Shown in pieces: positions 47,412 through 56,688 of a stretch of 64,000 bases of DNA (position 1 is the stretch's first letter; each line of letters opens with the position of its first letter). The translations under genes and the position numbers were made by a program. Source of the stretch: Nesterenkonia alba DSM 19423 (GTDB lineage: Bacteria; Actinomycetota; Actinomycetes; Actinomycetales; Micrococcaceae); contig NZ_ATXP01000005.1 in NCBI RefSeq assembly GCF_000421745.1, positions 62,001 through 126,000 on the forward strand, in the 5' to 3' direction. The notes under the pieces were generated by a model. The model saw nothing but the letters and a program-made list of their open reading frames with translations, searched no databases and was not told the DNA's origin.

Positions 47412-47957
47412 TCAGACCGAGTCCTGGATGACCTGCTTGGCCACCGCGACAATACGCCGCTCATTGGGGAAGGACAGCCGGCGTTCGAGTTCCTCGAGGT
47501 TCACCCAGGCGACATCAACCGCCTCATGGTCCGGGTCATTCTCCGTGGTGAGCTCCCCACCGACTGCCTCCATGAGGAAGTGGTGGACGGTCTTGTGGAC
47601 CCGGTGAGTCGGCACTGTGAACCAGTACTCGATGCTGCCCAGACTGGTGAGGATGGAGCCGTCAATGCCGGTCTCCTCGGCTACTTCACGCACCGCGGCT
47701 TCCTGGTAGGTCTCGCTGCCCTCGGGGTGTCCCTTCGGCAGGCACCATTCGAGCCGTCCGCCGCGGTTGTACCGGGCGATGATTGCGACGTCGAAGCCGC
47801 GGGCGGCCGGGCGGATCACCACCCCCCCGGCACTGACTTCTTCCACAGTGGGCAGGTGACCGTTGAGGCGCGGTTGTGGCACAGCAGTGCTGCGGCGCTG
47901 CCCCATGGACACCGTCAGTGGCGTCCGCGCCTCATCTGCTGCACCTGCCTTGTCCAT
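47412..47957 (-). CDS. NUDIX hydrolase
   Basis: 181 residues from ATG 47957. The NUDIX box is complete: GHPEGSETYQEAAVREVAEE followed by TGI. It resembles the MutT4-type protein encoded beside murJ and the tRNA nucleotidyltransferase gene in mycobacteria. The substrate is unproven; a nucleoside diphosphate derivative is likely. Divergent from cca. Confidence 0.93.
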   Translation of the reverse strand: MDKAGAADEARTPLTVSMGQRRSTAVPQPRLNGHLPTVEEVSAGGVVIRPAARGFDVAIIARYNRGGRLEWCLPKGHPEGSETYQEAAVREVAEETGIDGSILTSLGSIEYWFTVPTHRVHKTVHHFLMEAVGGELTTENDPDHEAVDVAWVNLEELERRLSFPNERRIVAVAKQVIQDSV

Positions 47958-48022
47958 GATTCCTACTTTAACGGTGCCGATGTAAACGCCGGATCTCACC
48001 GCTGTGGGACACTGTGGTCGCT

Positions 48023-49447
48023 ATGGTTGATCTTCCCCAGGGCTTCCCCGATGGAGCGTGGCTTCCCGACGTCGTCGTCGAATGCGGCGAACGCTTTGCC
48101 GCCGCCGGATACGACCTCTCCCTAGTGGGCGGACCGGTGCGGGACCTGTTTCTGGGCCGCACCTCCGGCGATTTGGACTTCACCACCGATGCCACCCCCG
48201 ATGAGATCCTCCAGGTGATCCGCGGCTGGGCGGACGCCACCTGGGAGATCGGACGGGATTTCGGCACCATCGGGTTGCGCAAGGCCGACTACCAGCTCGA
48301 GATCACCACCTACCGGGCTGAGGCCTATGATCCCGCCTCCCGGAAACCACAGGTGCGCTTCGGCACCAGTTTGGACGATGACCTCATCCGGCGGGATTTC
48401 ACCGTTAACGCCATGGCTCTACGGTTGCCGTCGATGGAGCTGGTCGACCCCCACGGCGGGGTCCGCGACCTCGTCGCCAAGCGGCTGCGCACCCCCGCCA
48501 CCCCCCAGGAGAGCTTCTCCGATGACCCGTTACGGATGATGCGGGCAGCCCGTTTCGCCTCCCAGCTGGGGCTCGGTGTGGCCGAAGAGGTCCGGGAGGC
48601 GATCATCCACATGGCAGGCCGGATCGAGATCGTCTCCGCTGAACGGGTCCGGGAGGAACTGGTCAAGCTCATCACCGGTGCCCACCCACGCCACGGTGTG
48701 GATCTGATGGTGGAGACCGGCCTGGCCGATATTGTGCTGCCGGAGATCCCAGCGTTGAAGCTCACCGATGATGAGCACCACCGGCACAAGGACGTCTACC
48801 AGCACTCCCTGCAGGTGTTGGAACAGGCCACAGCCCTGGAGACCGATGAAGACGGTCCGGTGCCGCGCCCGGACTTCATCCTGCGCTTCGCCGCATTGAT
48901 GCATGACATCGGCAAACCGAAGACCCGGCGGTTCGAACCCGGTGGTGGAGTGAGCTTCCGCCACCACGACGTCGTCGGCGCGAAGATGACCCGCAAACGC
49001 ATGCGGGCGCTGAAGTTCGACAAGGAGACCATCCGTGCGGTGAGCCACCTGGTGGAACTGCACATGCGGTTCTACGGCTACGGTGAACAGGACTGGACCG
49101 ACTCCGCGGTGCGCCGCTACGTCACCGACGCCGGGGACCAACTGGAACGACTGCACCGGCTGACCCGCTCCGATGTCACCACCCGGAACAAGAAGAAAGC
49201 CGCCCGCCTGGCCCGGGCCTATGACGACCTCGAACAGCGCATCGCTGAGCTGCGCGAGAAAGAGGAACTGGCCAAGATCCGTCCGCACCTCAACGGTGAA
49301 CAGATCATGGACACCCTGGGCATCGGTCCCGGCCCGCAGGTGGGCAAGGCCTACCGATTCCTTCTTGACCACCGGATGGAACACGGGCCCATGGGTGAGG
49401 ACGAAGCCCGCGTGCTGCTGAAGCGCTGGGCAGCCGACAACCTCTAG
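48023..49447 (+). CDS. cca: CCA tRNA nucleotidyltransferase
   Basis: 474 residues. The nucleotidyltransferase head has LVGGPVRDLFLGRTSGDLDF with the metal-binding DLD, then DLIRRDFTVNAMAL; a C-terminal HD domain has LRFAALMHDIGKPKTR. It adds or repairs the 3' CCA of tRNAs, needed here since tRNA-Ala does not encode a full CCA. ATG 48023 chosen; GTG 48014 is possible. Confidence 0.95.
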   Translation: MVDLPQGFPDGAWLPDVVVECGERFAAAGYDLSLVGGPVRDLFLGRTSGDLDFTTDATPDEILQVIRGWADATWEIGRDFGTIGLRKADYQLEITTYRAEAYDPASRKPQVRFGTSLDDDLIRRDFTVNAMALRLPSMELVDPHGGVRDLVAKRLRTPATPQESFSDDPLRMMRAARFASQLGLGVAEEVREAIIHMAGRIEIVSAERVREELVKLITGAHPRHGVDLMVETGLADIVLPEIPALKLTDDEHHRHKDVYQHSLQVLEQATALETDEDGPVPRPDFILRFAALMHDIGKPKTRRFEPGGGVSFRHHDVVGAKMTRKRMRALKFDKETIRAVSHLVELHMRFYGYGEQDWTDSAVRRYVTDAGDQLERLHRLTRSDVTTRNKKKAARLARAYDDLEQRIAELREKEELAKIRPHLNGEQIMDTLGIGPGPQVGKAYRFLLDHRMEHGPMGEDEARVLLKRWAADNL

Positions 49448-49471
49448 GAAACACCGCGCAGGTGCCGGGTT

Positions 49472-51049
49472 TTATGTGCGGAGCTTCCCGGTGCCGGCGG
49501 ACGAGGTGCCGGTGGATGAGGTGTCGGCGGTTCGAGTGCCGGTGGGTGGGGTGTTCGTGGAGGGGACGCTGCCGGCTTCACCGGTGCCCTCGGGAGGCAG
49601 ACTAGTGCGGGGATCAGTGGCGCGGACGACGTCGTGCTCGGGTCGGTAGATATCCCGTACCACGATCGCGCAGATGTAGCCGGTGGCGGCCATATGCCCA
49701 ATCGCCGCGGCGACGTAGAGGTTCGGATCGAAGCTGTGCTGAGGCTGGTAGTCGCCGACGATATCGGCCAAATGCATCCAGATGGCCCAGAAGTGCAGCA
49801 CCTGGAAGGCGTGCCAGATCACCACATCCCGCACTCGCGGCACCGCGAGGGCGATCAGTGGCACCAGCCAGATCATGAACTGCGGGGAATACACCTTGTT
49901 GAACACCATGAAGGCCGCGACGATCAGCAGCAGCAGCTGAACCATCCGTGGGGGTACCGGTGCGCTGAGACCCACTGCGAAGACCCCCACACAGGCCGCA
50001 GCGAAGAGCAGAAAACTCCACAGGGAGACCGTCTCCGCGCTGGGGCCGGTCTCACCGAGGGTCATCCACACGTGCCAGATCGAGGAATACCCGGCCCCCC
50101 GCTCGGCGGAGAATTCGAAGAACCGGGCCCAGGACTCAAAGCTGATGAGCATCACCGGCACGTTGATGACACCCCAGGTGAGCACCATGGAGCCGGTGAA
50201 CCAGCCCAGAGCGGGGAGGTCGACGTCGTCGTCGGTCCCCTCAGTATCCCCGCGGAGGTAGTGACGGGCCGCCAGAGTGACCAGAGCCCCCAGCATGAAC
50301 AGCGGGTAGAGCTTGAAGGAGACGCCGACGCCGATCATCACCCCGGCCAGCCCCCACCGCCGTCGCTGGGCGAAGAGCACCGCCAGGGCCAAGGCCGCGG
50401 CCGGGAAGATATCCCAGTTGATGCCGATGCCGAAAATGATCGCTGGGGAGACCGCCACGATGACCGCATCCCAGGGTCGATGCCGGGCGGCCTTCATGGT
50501 CGCCAGCACCAGGATCATCCACGCCAGGGCGGCCAGAAGGAAGGTCAGATCCCAGTAGAGCAGCCCGGTGCGCTCCCCCCAATACCCGCCGGTGAGCGTA
50601 TCCAGCGCATGAGTCACCGCCGCGACGAGCGAGGCGAAGACCATGGTCAAGGCCGGGTATTCGAAGGTGTGGTGCTGCTCGCTGAACGGTGCCCAGGGGG
50701 TCTGGGCGAAGTCCCGGGTCCCCCACAGGGCGGCGACATCGGAGTAACAGCCGTAGTGGTAGACCCCCACCCCGCCCCAACCGTTGAGCCGGCAGTACTG
50801 AGAGGACAGCACAGACAGGACAATCGCCACTGTGGTCAACAGCATGAGGATCCGGGGGATGGTCCACCAACTGCTCCCACGGCGCCCGGTGGAATCCGGT
50901 GCGCGCAGATGCTCCCCGGCCGGGCCACCCCAGCGGTCCGCCAGGTGCCGTACCAGTGGGTCGGTAGTGGACAGCGGAACCACCGCGGGGGGCTCGGGGG
51001 AAGGGCGCCGGGTCATCACCTCAACCTTAATGGGCGGGGGCAGAGTCAT
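49472..51049 (-). CDS. Glycosyltransferase family 87-like membrane protein
   Basis: 525 residues with about ten membrane helices, GIGINWDIFPAAALALAVLF, GVSFKLYPLFMLGAL and VYSPQFMIWLVPL. These GT-C features fit the GT87 (polyprenol-phosphate-mannose-type) mannosyltransferases. A gene of this type commonly precedes rpsF in Micrococcales. The C-terminus is a Thr/Gly/Ser repeat tail (about 475-525). Start may instead be 51016. Confidence 0.85.
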   Translation of the reverse strand: MTLPPPIKVEVMTRRPSPEPPAVVPLSTTDPLVRHLADRWGGPAGEHLRAPDSTGRRGSSWWTIPRILMLLTTVAIVLSVLSSQYCRLNGWGGVGVYHYGCYSDVAALWGTRDFAQTPWAPFSEQHHTFEYPALTMVFASLVAAVTHALDTLTGGYWGERTGLLYWDLTFLLAALAWMILVLATMKAARHRPWDAVIVAVSPAIIFGIGINWDIFPAAALALAVLFAQRRRWGLAGVMIGVGVSFKLYPLFMLGALVTLAARHYLRGDTEGTDDDVDLPALGWFTGSMVLTWGVINVPVMLISFESWARFFEFSAERGAGYSSIWHVWMTLGETGPSAETVSLWSFLLFAAACVGVFAVGLSAPVPPRMVQLLLLIVAAFMVFNKVYSPQFMIWLVPLIALAVPRVRDVVIWHAFQVLHFWAIWMHLADIVGDYQPQHSFDPNLYVAAAIGHMAATGYICAIVVRDIYRPEHDVVRATDPRTSLPPEGTGEAGSVPSTNTPPTGTRTADTSSTGTSSAGTGKLRT

Positions 51050-51097
51050 CCGTGAGGATGACGGCGATGATGTCAGGGTGTCCGTAGGCTAACGGGT

Positions 51098-52429
51098 ATG
51101 GAACACCACCAGCAGCCCGGAACCCACGACGCCGCCGGCCACCCTGCTTCCGATCCCCGTACCGGGGCGGGTACGTCACCACAGCCGGGACACCCCGGGT
51201 GGGGGCAGCAGCCTCCCCAGGCACCGGAGGCGAGCGCGACTCCGCGTCGACTCGACGCCGTGGATGCTCTGCGTGCCTTGGCGCTGCTGGGGATCATCAG
51301 CGTCAACGTGTGGTTCTTCACCTCCCCGGAGGCCATCCTCGGGGAGATGACCAACCCGCCGGAGAGTAGCGCAGACCAGCTGGTGCGGTTTGCCTCCACG
51401 GCGATCTTCGAAGGCAAGTCCTATGTGGTGTTCAGTTTCCTCTTCGGGCTGAGCTTTGTGCTCGCCTGGGCCAGTGCCCACCGGCAAGGGGCCGACGTCA
51501 AACGCCGGGCTAAACGACGCTCGGTGGGGCTGATCGTGCTCGGTGTGCTGCACGGGTTCTTCCTCTTCATGGGTGACATTCTGCTGGCCTACGGTCTGCT
51601 GGGCCTGCTGCTGTTCGCCATGCGGAACACCCGCACCAAGACGGCGCTGATCGTCGCCGGGGTCTTCTACGCGGTGGGGGCCACGCTCTTTGTGGGGCTC
51701 GGGGCACTTTCGGCAGTATTTGACGCCATCACGGTGGAAGGTGACGCCGATATCAAGTTCACCCTGGTGGATCCTGCCCTGCTGCAAGAGTGGTACTCCG
51801 GCGGGGTGCTCTCCTACTTTGGGTTCCAGGCGATCGCTTACCCGCTGGCGGCCATCAATATCATCTTCGGGCAGGGCATTCTCGCCTTCGCCTGCCTGCT
51901 GGTGGGACTGGTGGTCGGCCGAGAGCGGATCATTGAACGGACCATGGCCGGGGAGTTCAGCACCGCCCGGCTGCTCAGTATTGGGCTGCCCTGTCTGCTG
52001 GCCGGTGGCGCGGTGAGCCTCATCGGTGCCTGGTTGGCCTGGGGGCCACCGGGTTCGGCCTTCGACGTCGGCGTGGGCACCCATATGTTGGGACAGACCC
52101 TGGCAGTGGCGGCCGGGCCCTTCCAGGCCGCCGGCTACGTCATCTTGTTGCTGCTGGCCTTCCGCTCCGGGGCCTTCGACCTGGTGCTGCGTGTGCTGGC
52201 CCCGGCGGGGCGGATGTCCCTGTCGAACTACTTGGGCCAGTCCCTGGTGTTGGCGCTGCTGTTCTCCGGGCTCGGGTTTGGGTTGGCCGGGGAGCTCAAC
52301 GCCGGCTTGGTCGGGCTGATCGTCGTGCTCATCTGGTTGGGGCAGATCATCTTCTCCCACCTGTGGCTGGCACGGTTCAAGCGCGGACCGGTGGAGATCC
52401 CCTTCCGCGCATGGACGTATAAGGCCTAA
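51098..52429 (+). CDS. DUF418 family membrane protein (YeiB-like)
   Basis: 443 residues. RLDAVDALRALALLGIISVN opens the membrane part, and the C-terminal DUF418 domain has GPFQAAGYVILLLLAFR, PAGRMSLSNYLGQS and GPVEIPFRAWTY. Role unknown. Divergent from the GT87 gene, sharing a 48-bp promoter gap. Confidence 0.9.
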   Translation: MEHHQQPGTHDAAGHPASDPRTGAGTSPQPGHPGWGQQPPQAPEASATPRRLDAVDALRALALLGIISVNVWFFTSPEAILGEMTNPPESSADQLVRFASTAIFEGKSYVVFSFLFGLSFVLAWASAHRQGADVKRRAKRRSVGLIVLGVLHGFFLFMGDILLAYGLLGLLLFAMRNTRTKTALIVAGVFYAVGATLFVGLGALSAVFDAITVEGDADIKFTLVDPALLQEWYSGGVLSYFGFQAIAYPLAAINIIFGQGILAFACLLVGLVVGRERIIERTMAGEFSTARLLSIGLPCLLAGGAVSLIGAWLAWGPPGSAFDVGVGTHMLGQTLAVAAGPFQAAGYVILLLLAFRSGAFDLVLRVLAPAGRMSLSNYLGQSLVLALLFSGLGFGLAGELNAGLVGLIVVLIWLGQIIFSHLWLARFKRGPVEIPFRAWTYKA

Positions 52430-52456
52430 CACTTTTCGGCGCGGGGCGGCCTCGGG

Positions 52457-52526
52457 ATGAGTCAGTCGCGATGCGTCTCATCGGCAAGATCCGCCCTGGG
52501 GCGGATGTGCTCCACCCAGGGGCGGA
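52457..52526. promoter_or_regulatory. Possible operator sites of the ABC/two-component operon
   Basis: Direct repeats CCCTGGGGCGGA at 52494 and CCCAGGGGCGGA at 52515 are 21 bp apart, and an inverted pair GATGAG/CTCATC lies at 52456-52482. They precede the ABC-kinase-regulator operon and could bind its LuxR-type regulator. Confidence 0.4.
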
Positions 52527-52603
52527 CCTAGCGTAAGGAAGTGAGCAAGCCGGTGATCCGGCCACCAAGCACGCTAGTGACGTGAACGGGAAGCGAGCGA
52601 ACG

Positions 52604-53539
52604 ATGATAACCGCGGAGAACCTACGCAAGACGTACGGCTCGACCACCGCCGTGGACGGGATCAGCTTCCAGCTGGCCCCCGGTCAGGTGACCGGCTTCC
52701 TTGGTCCCAACGGGTCGGGGAAATCCACCACCATGCGCATGGCGGTGGGCCTCGACCGCCCCACCTCCGGGTCGATCACCATTGACGGCCGACCCTTCGC
52801 CGCCCACGCGGCCCCGTTGCGCACTGTCGGTGCGGTCTTAGACGCTGGGGCCACCCACCCCGGCCGTACCGGCCGGCAGCATCTGAGCACACTGGCGGCC
52901 ACCCACGGCATCGAAAAACGCCGGGTCGACCACGTCATCGAGCTCACTGGCCTAGGACCAGCGGCTGGCAAACGGATCAAGTCCTACTCCCTGGGGATGA
53001 ATCAGCGCCTGGGGATCGCCGCTGCGCTGCTGGGGGACCCCGCGGTGCTCATCTTCGATGAACCCGTCAACGGATTGGACCCGGAAGGGGTCCGATGGGT
53101 CCGCGGATTGGCCCGGGAGATGGCCGCCGAAGGGCGCACCGTCTTTGTCTCCTCCCACCTGATGAGCGAGATGTCCCAAACCGCCGACCACCTCATCGTG
53201 CTCGGCCGGGGTCGCATCCTGGCGGATCAACCCATTAAATCGTTCATCGCCGACGGCGCCGAACAGCGGGTACTGGTCCGCACCGAACAGGCCACTGACC
53301 TGATGAATGCGCTCAGCGCCCGGGGTGTGACCCTCACCCATGTGGACGCCGAAACCTTTGAGGCGACCGGCGTGGACCCCCGCACCATTGGCCGGCGCGC
53401 CCTGGAAGCCGGCGTCGTCGTCCACGAACTCACCCCGCTGCAGTCCTCGCTGGAGGAGTCCTATATGCGGCTCACCGGCGAACACGTCGAATTCCGCTCC
53501 GGGGGCCGTAGCCCCGCCACCACAGGAGGTCAGGCATGA
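52604..53539 (+). CDS. ABC transporter ATP-binding protein
   Basis: 311 residues of the bacitracin/daunorubicin-resistance type: Walker A GPNGSGKSTT, signature LGMNQRLGIAAALLGDP (variant of LSGGQ), Walker B VLIFDEPVNGLDPEG, H-loop SSHLMSE. It overlaps the permease gene by 4 bp. Downstream kinase and regulator suggest a peptide-antibiotic or envelope-stress sensing module. Confidence 0.95.
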   Translation: MITAENLRKTYGSTTAVDGISFQLAPGQVTGFLGPNGSGKSTTMRMAVGLDRPTSGSITIDGRPFAAHAAPLRTVGAVLDAGATHPGRTGRQHLSTLAATHGIEKRRVDHVIELTGLGPAAGKRIKSYSLGMNQRLGIAAALLGDPAVLIFDEPVNGLDPEGVRWVRGLAREMAAEGRTVFVSSHLMSEMSQTADHLIVLGRGRILADQPIKSFIADGAEQRVLVRTEQATDLMNALSARGVTLTHVDAETFEATGVDPRTIGRRALEAGVVVHELTPLQSSLEESYMRLTGEHVEFRSGGRSPATTGGQA

Positions 53540-54384
53540 ATCCGAACATTGCCACCGGGGTGCAGCGGCGCCCGCACGTCTTTGAGGTCGACCCCACACT
53601 GCCGGGGGTGAGCTTCCTCGGGGTGCTGCGCAGTGAGCTGACCAAACTGCTGACCCTGCGTACCACGTTCTGGCTGTGCAGCATCAGCCTGGGGATCAGT
53701 CTGCTGGCCGGCCTAGCCGTGGGGGTCACCGCCGGCACCTTGGACAACGTGCTCGGGGATGAGTCCACCATCATCGCCCAGGCGGCCGTCTCCGGAATGT
53801 ACTTTGTGATGATCCTGCTGGGAGCACTGGGGGTGATTGCCTTCACCACTGAATTCACCACCGGGGCCATCCGCTCCACCTTGACCGCAGTACCCCGGCG
53901 CGGGGTGCTCTACACCGCCAAACTCCTGGCCCTGATCCTGATCACCGGTGCGGTCACCGCGGTCATCCTGGTGTTGACCCACCTGCTCACCGCGGTACTG
54001 ACCGAACACCTGCCCCTGCTGTCTGTGGTGACCAATTCAGAGGTGGCGATGCTGTATCTGAGCACCTGGGTCACGGTGCTGACCACCGCGGTTCTTGGTT
54101 TTGGGCTCGGGCTGCTGTTGCGCAGCTCCGCCGGCGGGATTGTGGTGCTGACGGTGCTGCTGTTCGTGGTGGACTTCGCCCTAGCGCTGCTGTTCGGCTT
54201 CACCCAGGCCGACTGGGTGGAGACAGTCAACCAGTTCCAGTACAACTACTTCGTCGGTGAGTTCACCCGCGTGGATGAGTCACTGCGGAACCTGGCCCCA
54301 CCGCTGGCGCTGCTGGGGCTGATCGGCTGGGCGGCGGTGCCGAACATCGCCGGCCTGGTCACCTTCATCAAACGCGACGCGTGA
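53536..54384 (+). CDS. ABC transporter permease
   Basis: 282 residues with six hydrophobic segments (for example TFWLCSISLGISLLAGLAVG, VLTVLLFVVDFALALLFGF). SELTKLLTLRTTFW at the N-terminus is typical of ABC-2 type permeases. Pairs with the ATPase encoded just upstream. Confidence 0.92.
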   Translation: MNPNIATGVQRRPHVFEVDPTLPGVSFLGVLRSELTKLLTLRTTFWLCSISLGISLLAGLAVGVTAGTLDNVLGDESTIIAQAAVSGMYFVMILLGALGVIAFTTEFTTGAIRSTLTAVPRRGVLYTAKLLALILITGAVTAVILVLTHLLTAVLTEHLPLLSVVTNSEVAMLYLSTWVTVLTTAVLGFGLGLLLRSSAGGIVVLTVLLFVVDFALALLFGFTQADWVETVNQFQYNYFVGEFTRVDESLRNLAPPLALLGLIGWAAVPNIAGLVTFIKRDA

Positions 54385-54456
54385 TGTGTGGCCCGGTTCT
54401 TCCCACTCCACCGGCCACTGCGGACTCCCTGAGGGGCCCGTGCAACGATTGATGCT

Positions 54457-55902
54457 GTGAGCACCCACGACGACGCCACCGCACCCGCGCGCTGGAGCGC
54501 ACCAGAGGGCTTCGAGCAGCTTGGGCTGGTGCGCCGCAGGGGAGTGCGGGGCTGGTTCCGCCGGCATCCGAAGTGGATGAACGGCGTCGTCGTCGCCATC
54601 TACGGGATGGTTGCCCTGTGGGGGTTCCCCTTGGCGATGGCGGATATGGGTCAAGACGCCTTCTGGCTCATCCCCGGCTACCTCATCATCATGGGGTTGC
54701 TGTGCTTCCGGCACGCCGCCCCGGTGAGCGTGCTGCTGCCGATCGCTCTGGCGGAGGCGGTACTGCTCATCCTCTACCCGTGGCAGCCCGCCCAGATGCT
54801 GGGAGTCTGCTTCATCGCCTACTGTGTGGGGCTGCACCGGGGGCTGGTCTGGGGCCTGGGCACCTCTGTGCCGGCCTGTCTGGTGGGGTATAGCACTTAC
54901 TTCTGGATTGAGCAGTGGCAGCACCGCTATGGGGACAGCCGCTGGGTGCAGGCGGGTCTGCCCGCGGCGGATCTGCCGGTGGTGGCGGTCACCCTGGTGG
55001 TGATTATGGTTTTCGCCACCGCGGCCTGTGCCGCCATCGGTGCGGCGGTGCGCCGGGGCCGGGAGCACGAACGCGAGATCCTCGACTGGGCGCGGCGTTC
55101 CCACGAACTGGCCCAGGTGGGCGAACGCAACCGCATCGCACGGGAGATGCACGACGTCGTCGCCCACTCGCTATCGGTGATGATCTCCTTAGCTGACGGT
55201 GCCCGGGTGGTGGTCCGGCGGGACCCCGAACGGGCCGGAGAGGTGCTGGATGAGTTGTCCTCCACCGGGCGAACCGCGTTGGCGGATATGCGCCGAGTCA
55301 TCGGGGTGCTGAAGAAGGGCGAAGACGTCGTCGAGGCCCGCAAACCCGTCCAAGAGAGTCTGGAGGAACTCTTCGAGGGGTTTCGTCAGGCCGGATTACC
55401 GCTGAAGATCACCACCTCCGGGCCGGCGTTGCCCGAAGATGCCGCCTTCGGGTTGACCGTGCACCGGATTATCCAGGAGTCGTTGACCAATGTGCTGCGC
55501 TACGGCCAATCAGTCACCGATGTGGAAGTCAGCATCGAACACCACCCGGCTACCTCCCAGCAGGAGTGGGAGCGACTCCAACAGCAGGGGTACAGCGAGA
55601 AGGAGGCCGAGGCGCTCGGGTTGGCGGGACCGGCGCGGGTCATCATCAGTGTCGCCGACGACGGCGTCGTGATCCCTGGGGAGACTCAGCGGAAGTCGGT
55701 AGGCTCAGGGTTGGGGATCAAAGGTATGCAAGAACGGGCGAGCTTCTACAACGGATCGGTGTGGGCCGGTCCCGGTAAGTACCGCGGATGGACGGTCCGG
55801 GCGGTGCTGGAACCACCAGAGGAGAAAACCAGTACCGCCCGGGCGGCAGGAACGGACCCGGAGGGTTCCGGGCAGGCCGGGCAGCAGAGAGGACAGGAAT
55901 GA
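54457..55902 (+). CDS. Sensor histidine kinase, HisKA_3 (NarL-partner) family
   Basis: 481 residues. Five to six membrane helices in residues 40-200, then the phospho-acceptor His232 in REMHDVVAHSLSVMI, and a HATPase domain with IIQESLTNVLRYG and GSGLGIKGMQERA. Little sensor domain is exposed, so it likely senses membrane events together with the ABC pair. The stop overlaps the regulator start. Confidence 0.95.
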   Translation: MSTHDDATAPARWSAPEGFEQLGLVRRRGVRGWFRRHPKWMNGVVVAIYGMVALWGFPLAMADMGQDAFWLIPGYLIIMGLLCFRHAAPVSVLLPIALAEAVLLILYPWQPAQMLGVCFIAYCVGLHRGLVWGLGTSVPACLVGYSTYFWIEQWQHRYGDSRWVQAGLPAADLPVVAVTLVVIMVFATAACAAIGAAVRRGREHEREILDWARRSHELAQVGERNRIAREMHDVVAHSLSVMISLADGARVVVRRDPERAGEVLDELSSTGRTALADMRRVIGVLKKGEDVVEARKPVQESLEELFEGFRQAGLPLKITTSGPALPEDAAFGLTVHRIIQESLTNVLRYGQSVTDVEVSIEHHPATSQQEWERLQQQGYSEKEAEALGLAGPARVIISVADDGVVIPGETQRKSVGSGLGIKGMQERASFYNGSVWAGPGKYRGWTVRAVLEPPEEKTSTARAAGTDPEGSGQAGQQRGQE

Positions 55903-56675
55903 CTCACGACGACGCCATCAAGGTGATGTTGGTCGACGACCAACACCTGCTGCGCATGGGATTTAAGCTGATCCTGGAGGGAGAAGACGATGTAGAGGTG
56001 GTCGCTGAAGCCGCCGATGGTGCCGAGGCACTGCGACTGATGGATACGCTGGGGGATAAGCGCCCCGACGTCGTGCTCATGGACGTGCGGATGCCCACCA
56101 TGGACGGCATCGAAGCCACCCGCCGGATCGTTGATCAGCACAGTGAGACCCGGGTCATCATCTTGACCACCTTTGATCTTGACGAGTATGCCTTCTCCGG
56201 CTTGCAGGCCGGGGCCAGCGCGTTTCTGCTCAAGGATGTGGAACCGGCCGAGCTGGTCAACGCGGTGCGGGTGGTGGCCTCCGGGGACGCAGTGGTGGCC
56301 CCACGGATTACCCAACGGCTGCTCGATATCTACTTGCGCAAAGGCACCGGGGAGGTTCCCTCCCAACTGGCGCAGGCGGTCGCTCAGGACACCGCCTCAA
56401 CCCCACAGAGCCCGGAGACGGTGACCCCCACCGGGGAGCAGATCGCCCAGGCCTTGGATGACGGGGTGCCCCGGGAGCCGCTCACCGCACGGGAGACCGA
56501 GGTCCTCTTCGCTGTGGCGGAGGGGCTCTCCAATGCGGAGATTGCCGGGAAGTTCTTCCTCTCCGAGGCGACGGTGAAAACGCATGTCCGCCGTATCCTG
56601 ACCAAACTGCAGCTGCGCGACCGAGTCCAGGCGGTGGTCTACGTCTACCAGACAGGACTAGTGGGCTCCGGGTGA
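55899..56675 (+). CDS. LuxR/NarL-type response regulator
   Basis: 258 residues. The receiver has DD near residue 13 and Asp62 in VVLMDVRMP; the C-terminus is a LuxR helix-turn-helix (LTARETEVLFAVAEGLSNAE, TVKTHVRRIL). The linker between them (about 135-195) is some 40 residues longer than usual and rich in Gln/Thr/Pro. Translationally coupled to the kinase (ATGA). Confidence 0.95.
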   Translation: MTHDDAIKVMLVDDQHLLRMGFKLILEGEDDVEVVAEAADGAEALRLMDTLGDKRPDVVLMDVRMPTMDGIEATRRIVDQHSETRVIILTTFDLDEYAFSGLQAGASAFLLKDVEPAELVNAVRVVASGDAVVAPRITQRLLDIYLRKGTGEVPSQLAQAVAQDTASTPQSPETVTPTGEQIAQALDDGVPREPLTARETEVLFAVAEGLSNAEIAGKFFLSEATVKTHVRRILTKLQLRDRVQAVVYVYQTGLVGSG

Positions 56676-56688
56676 GTAGCCTGATGTC

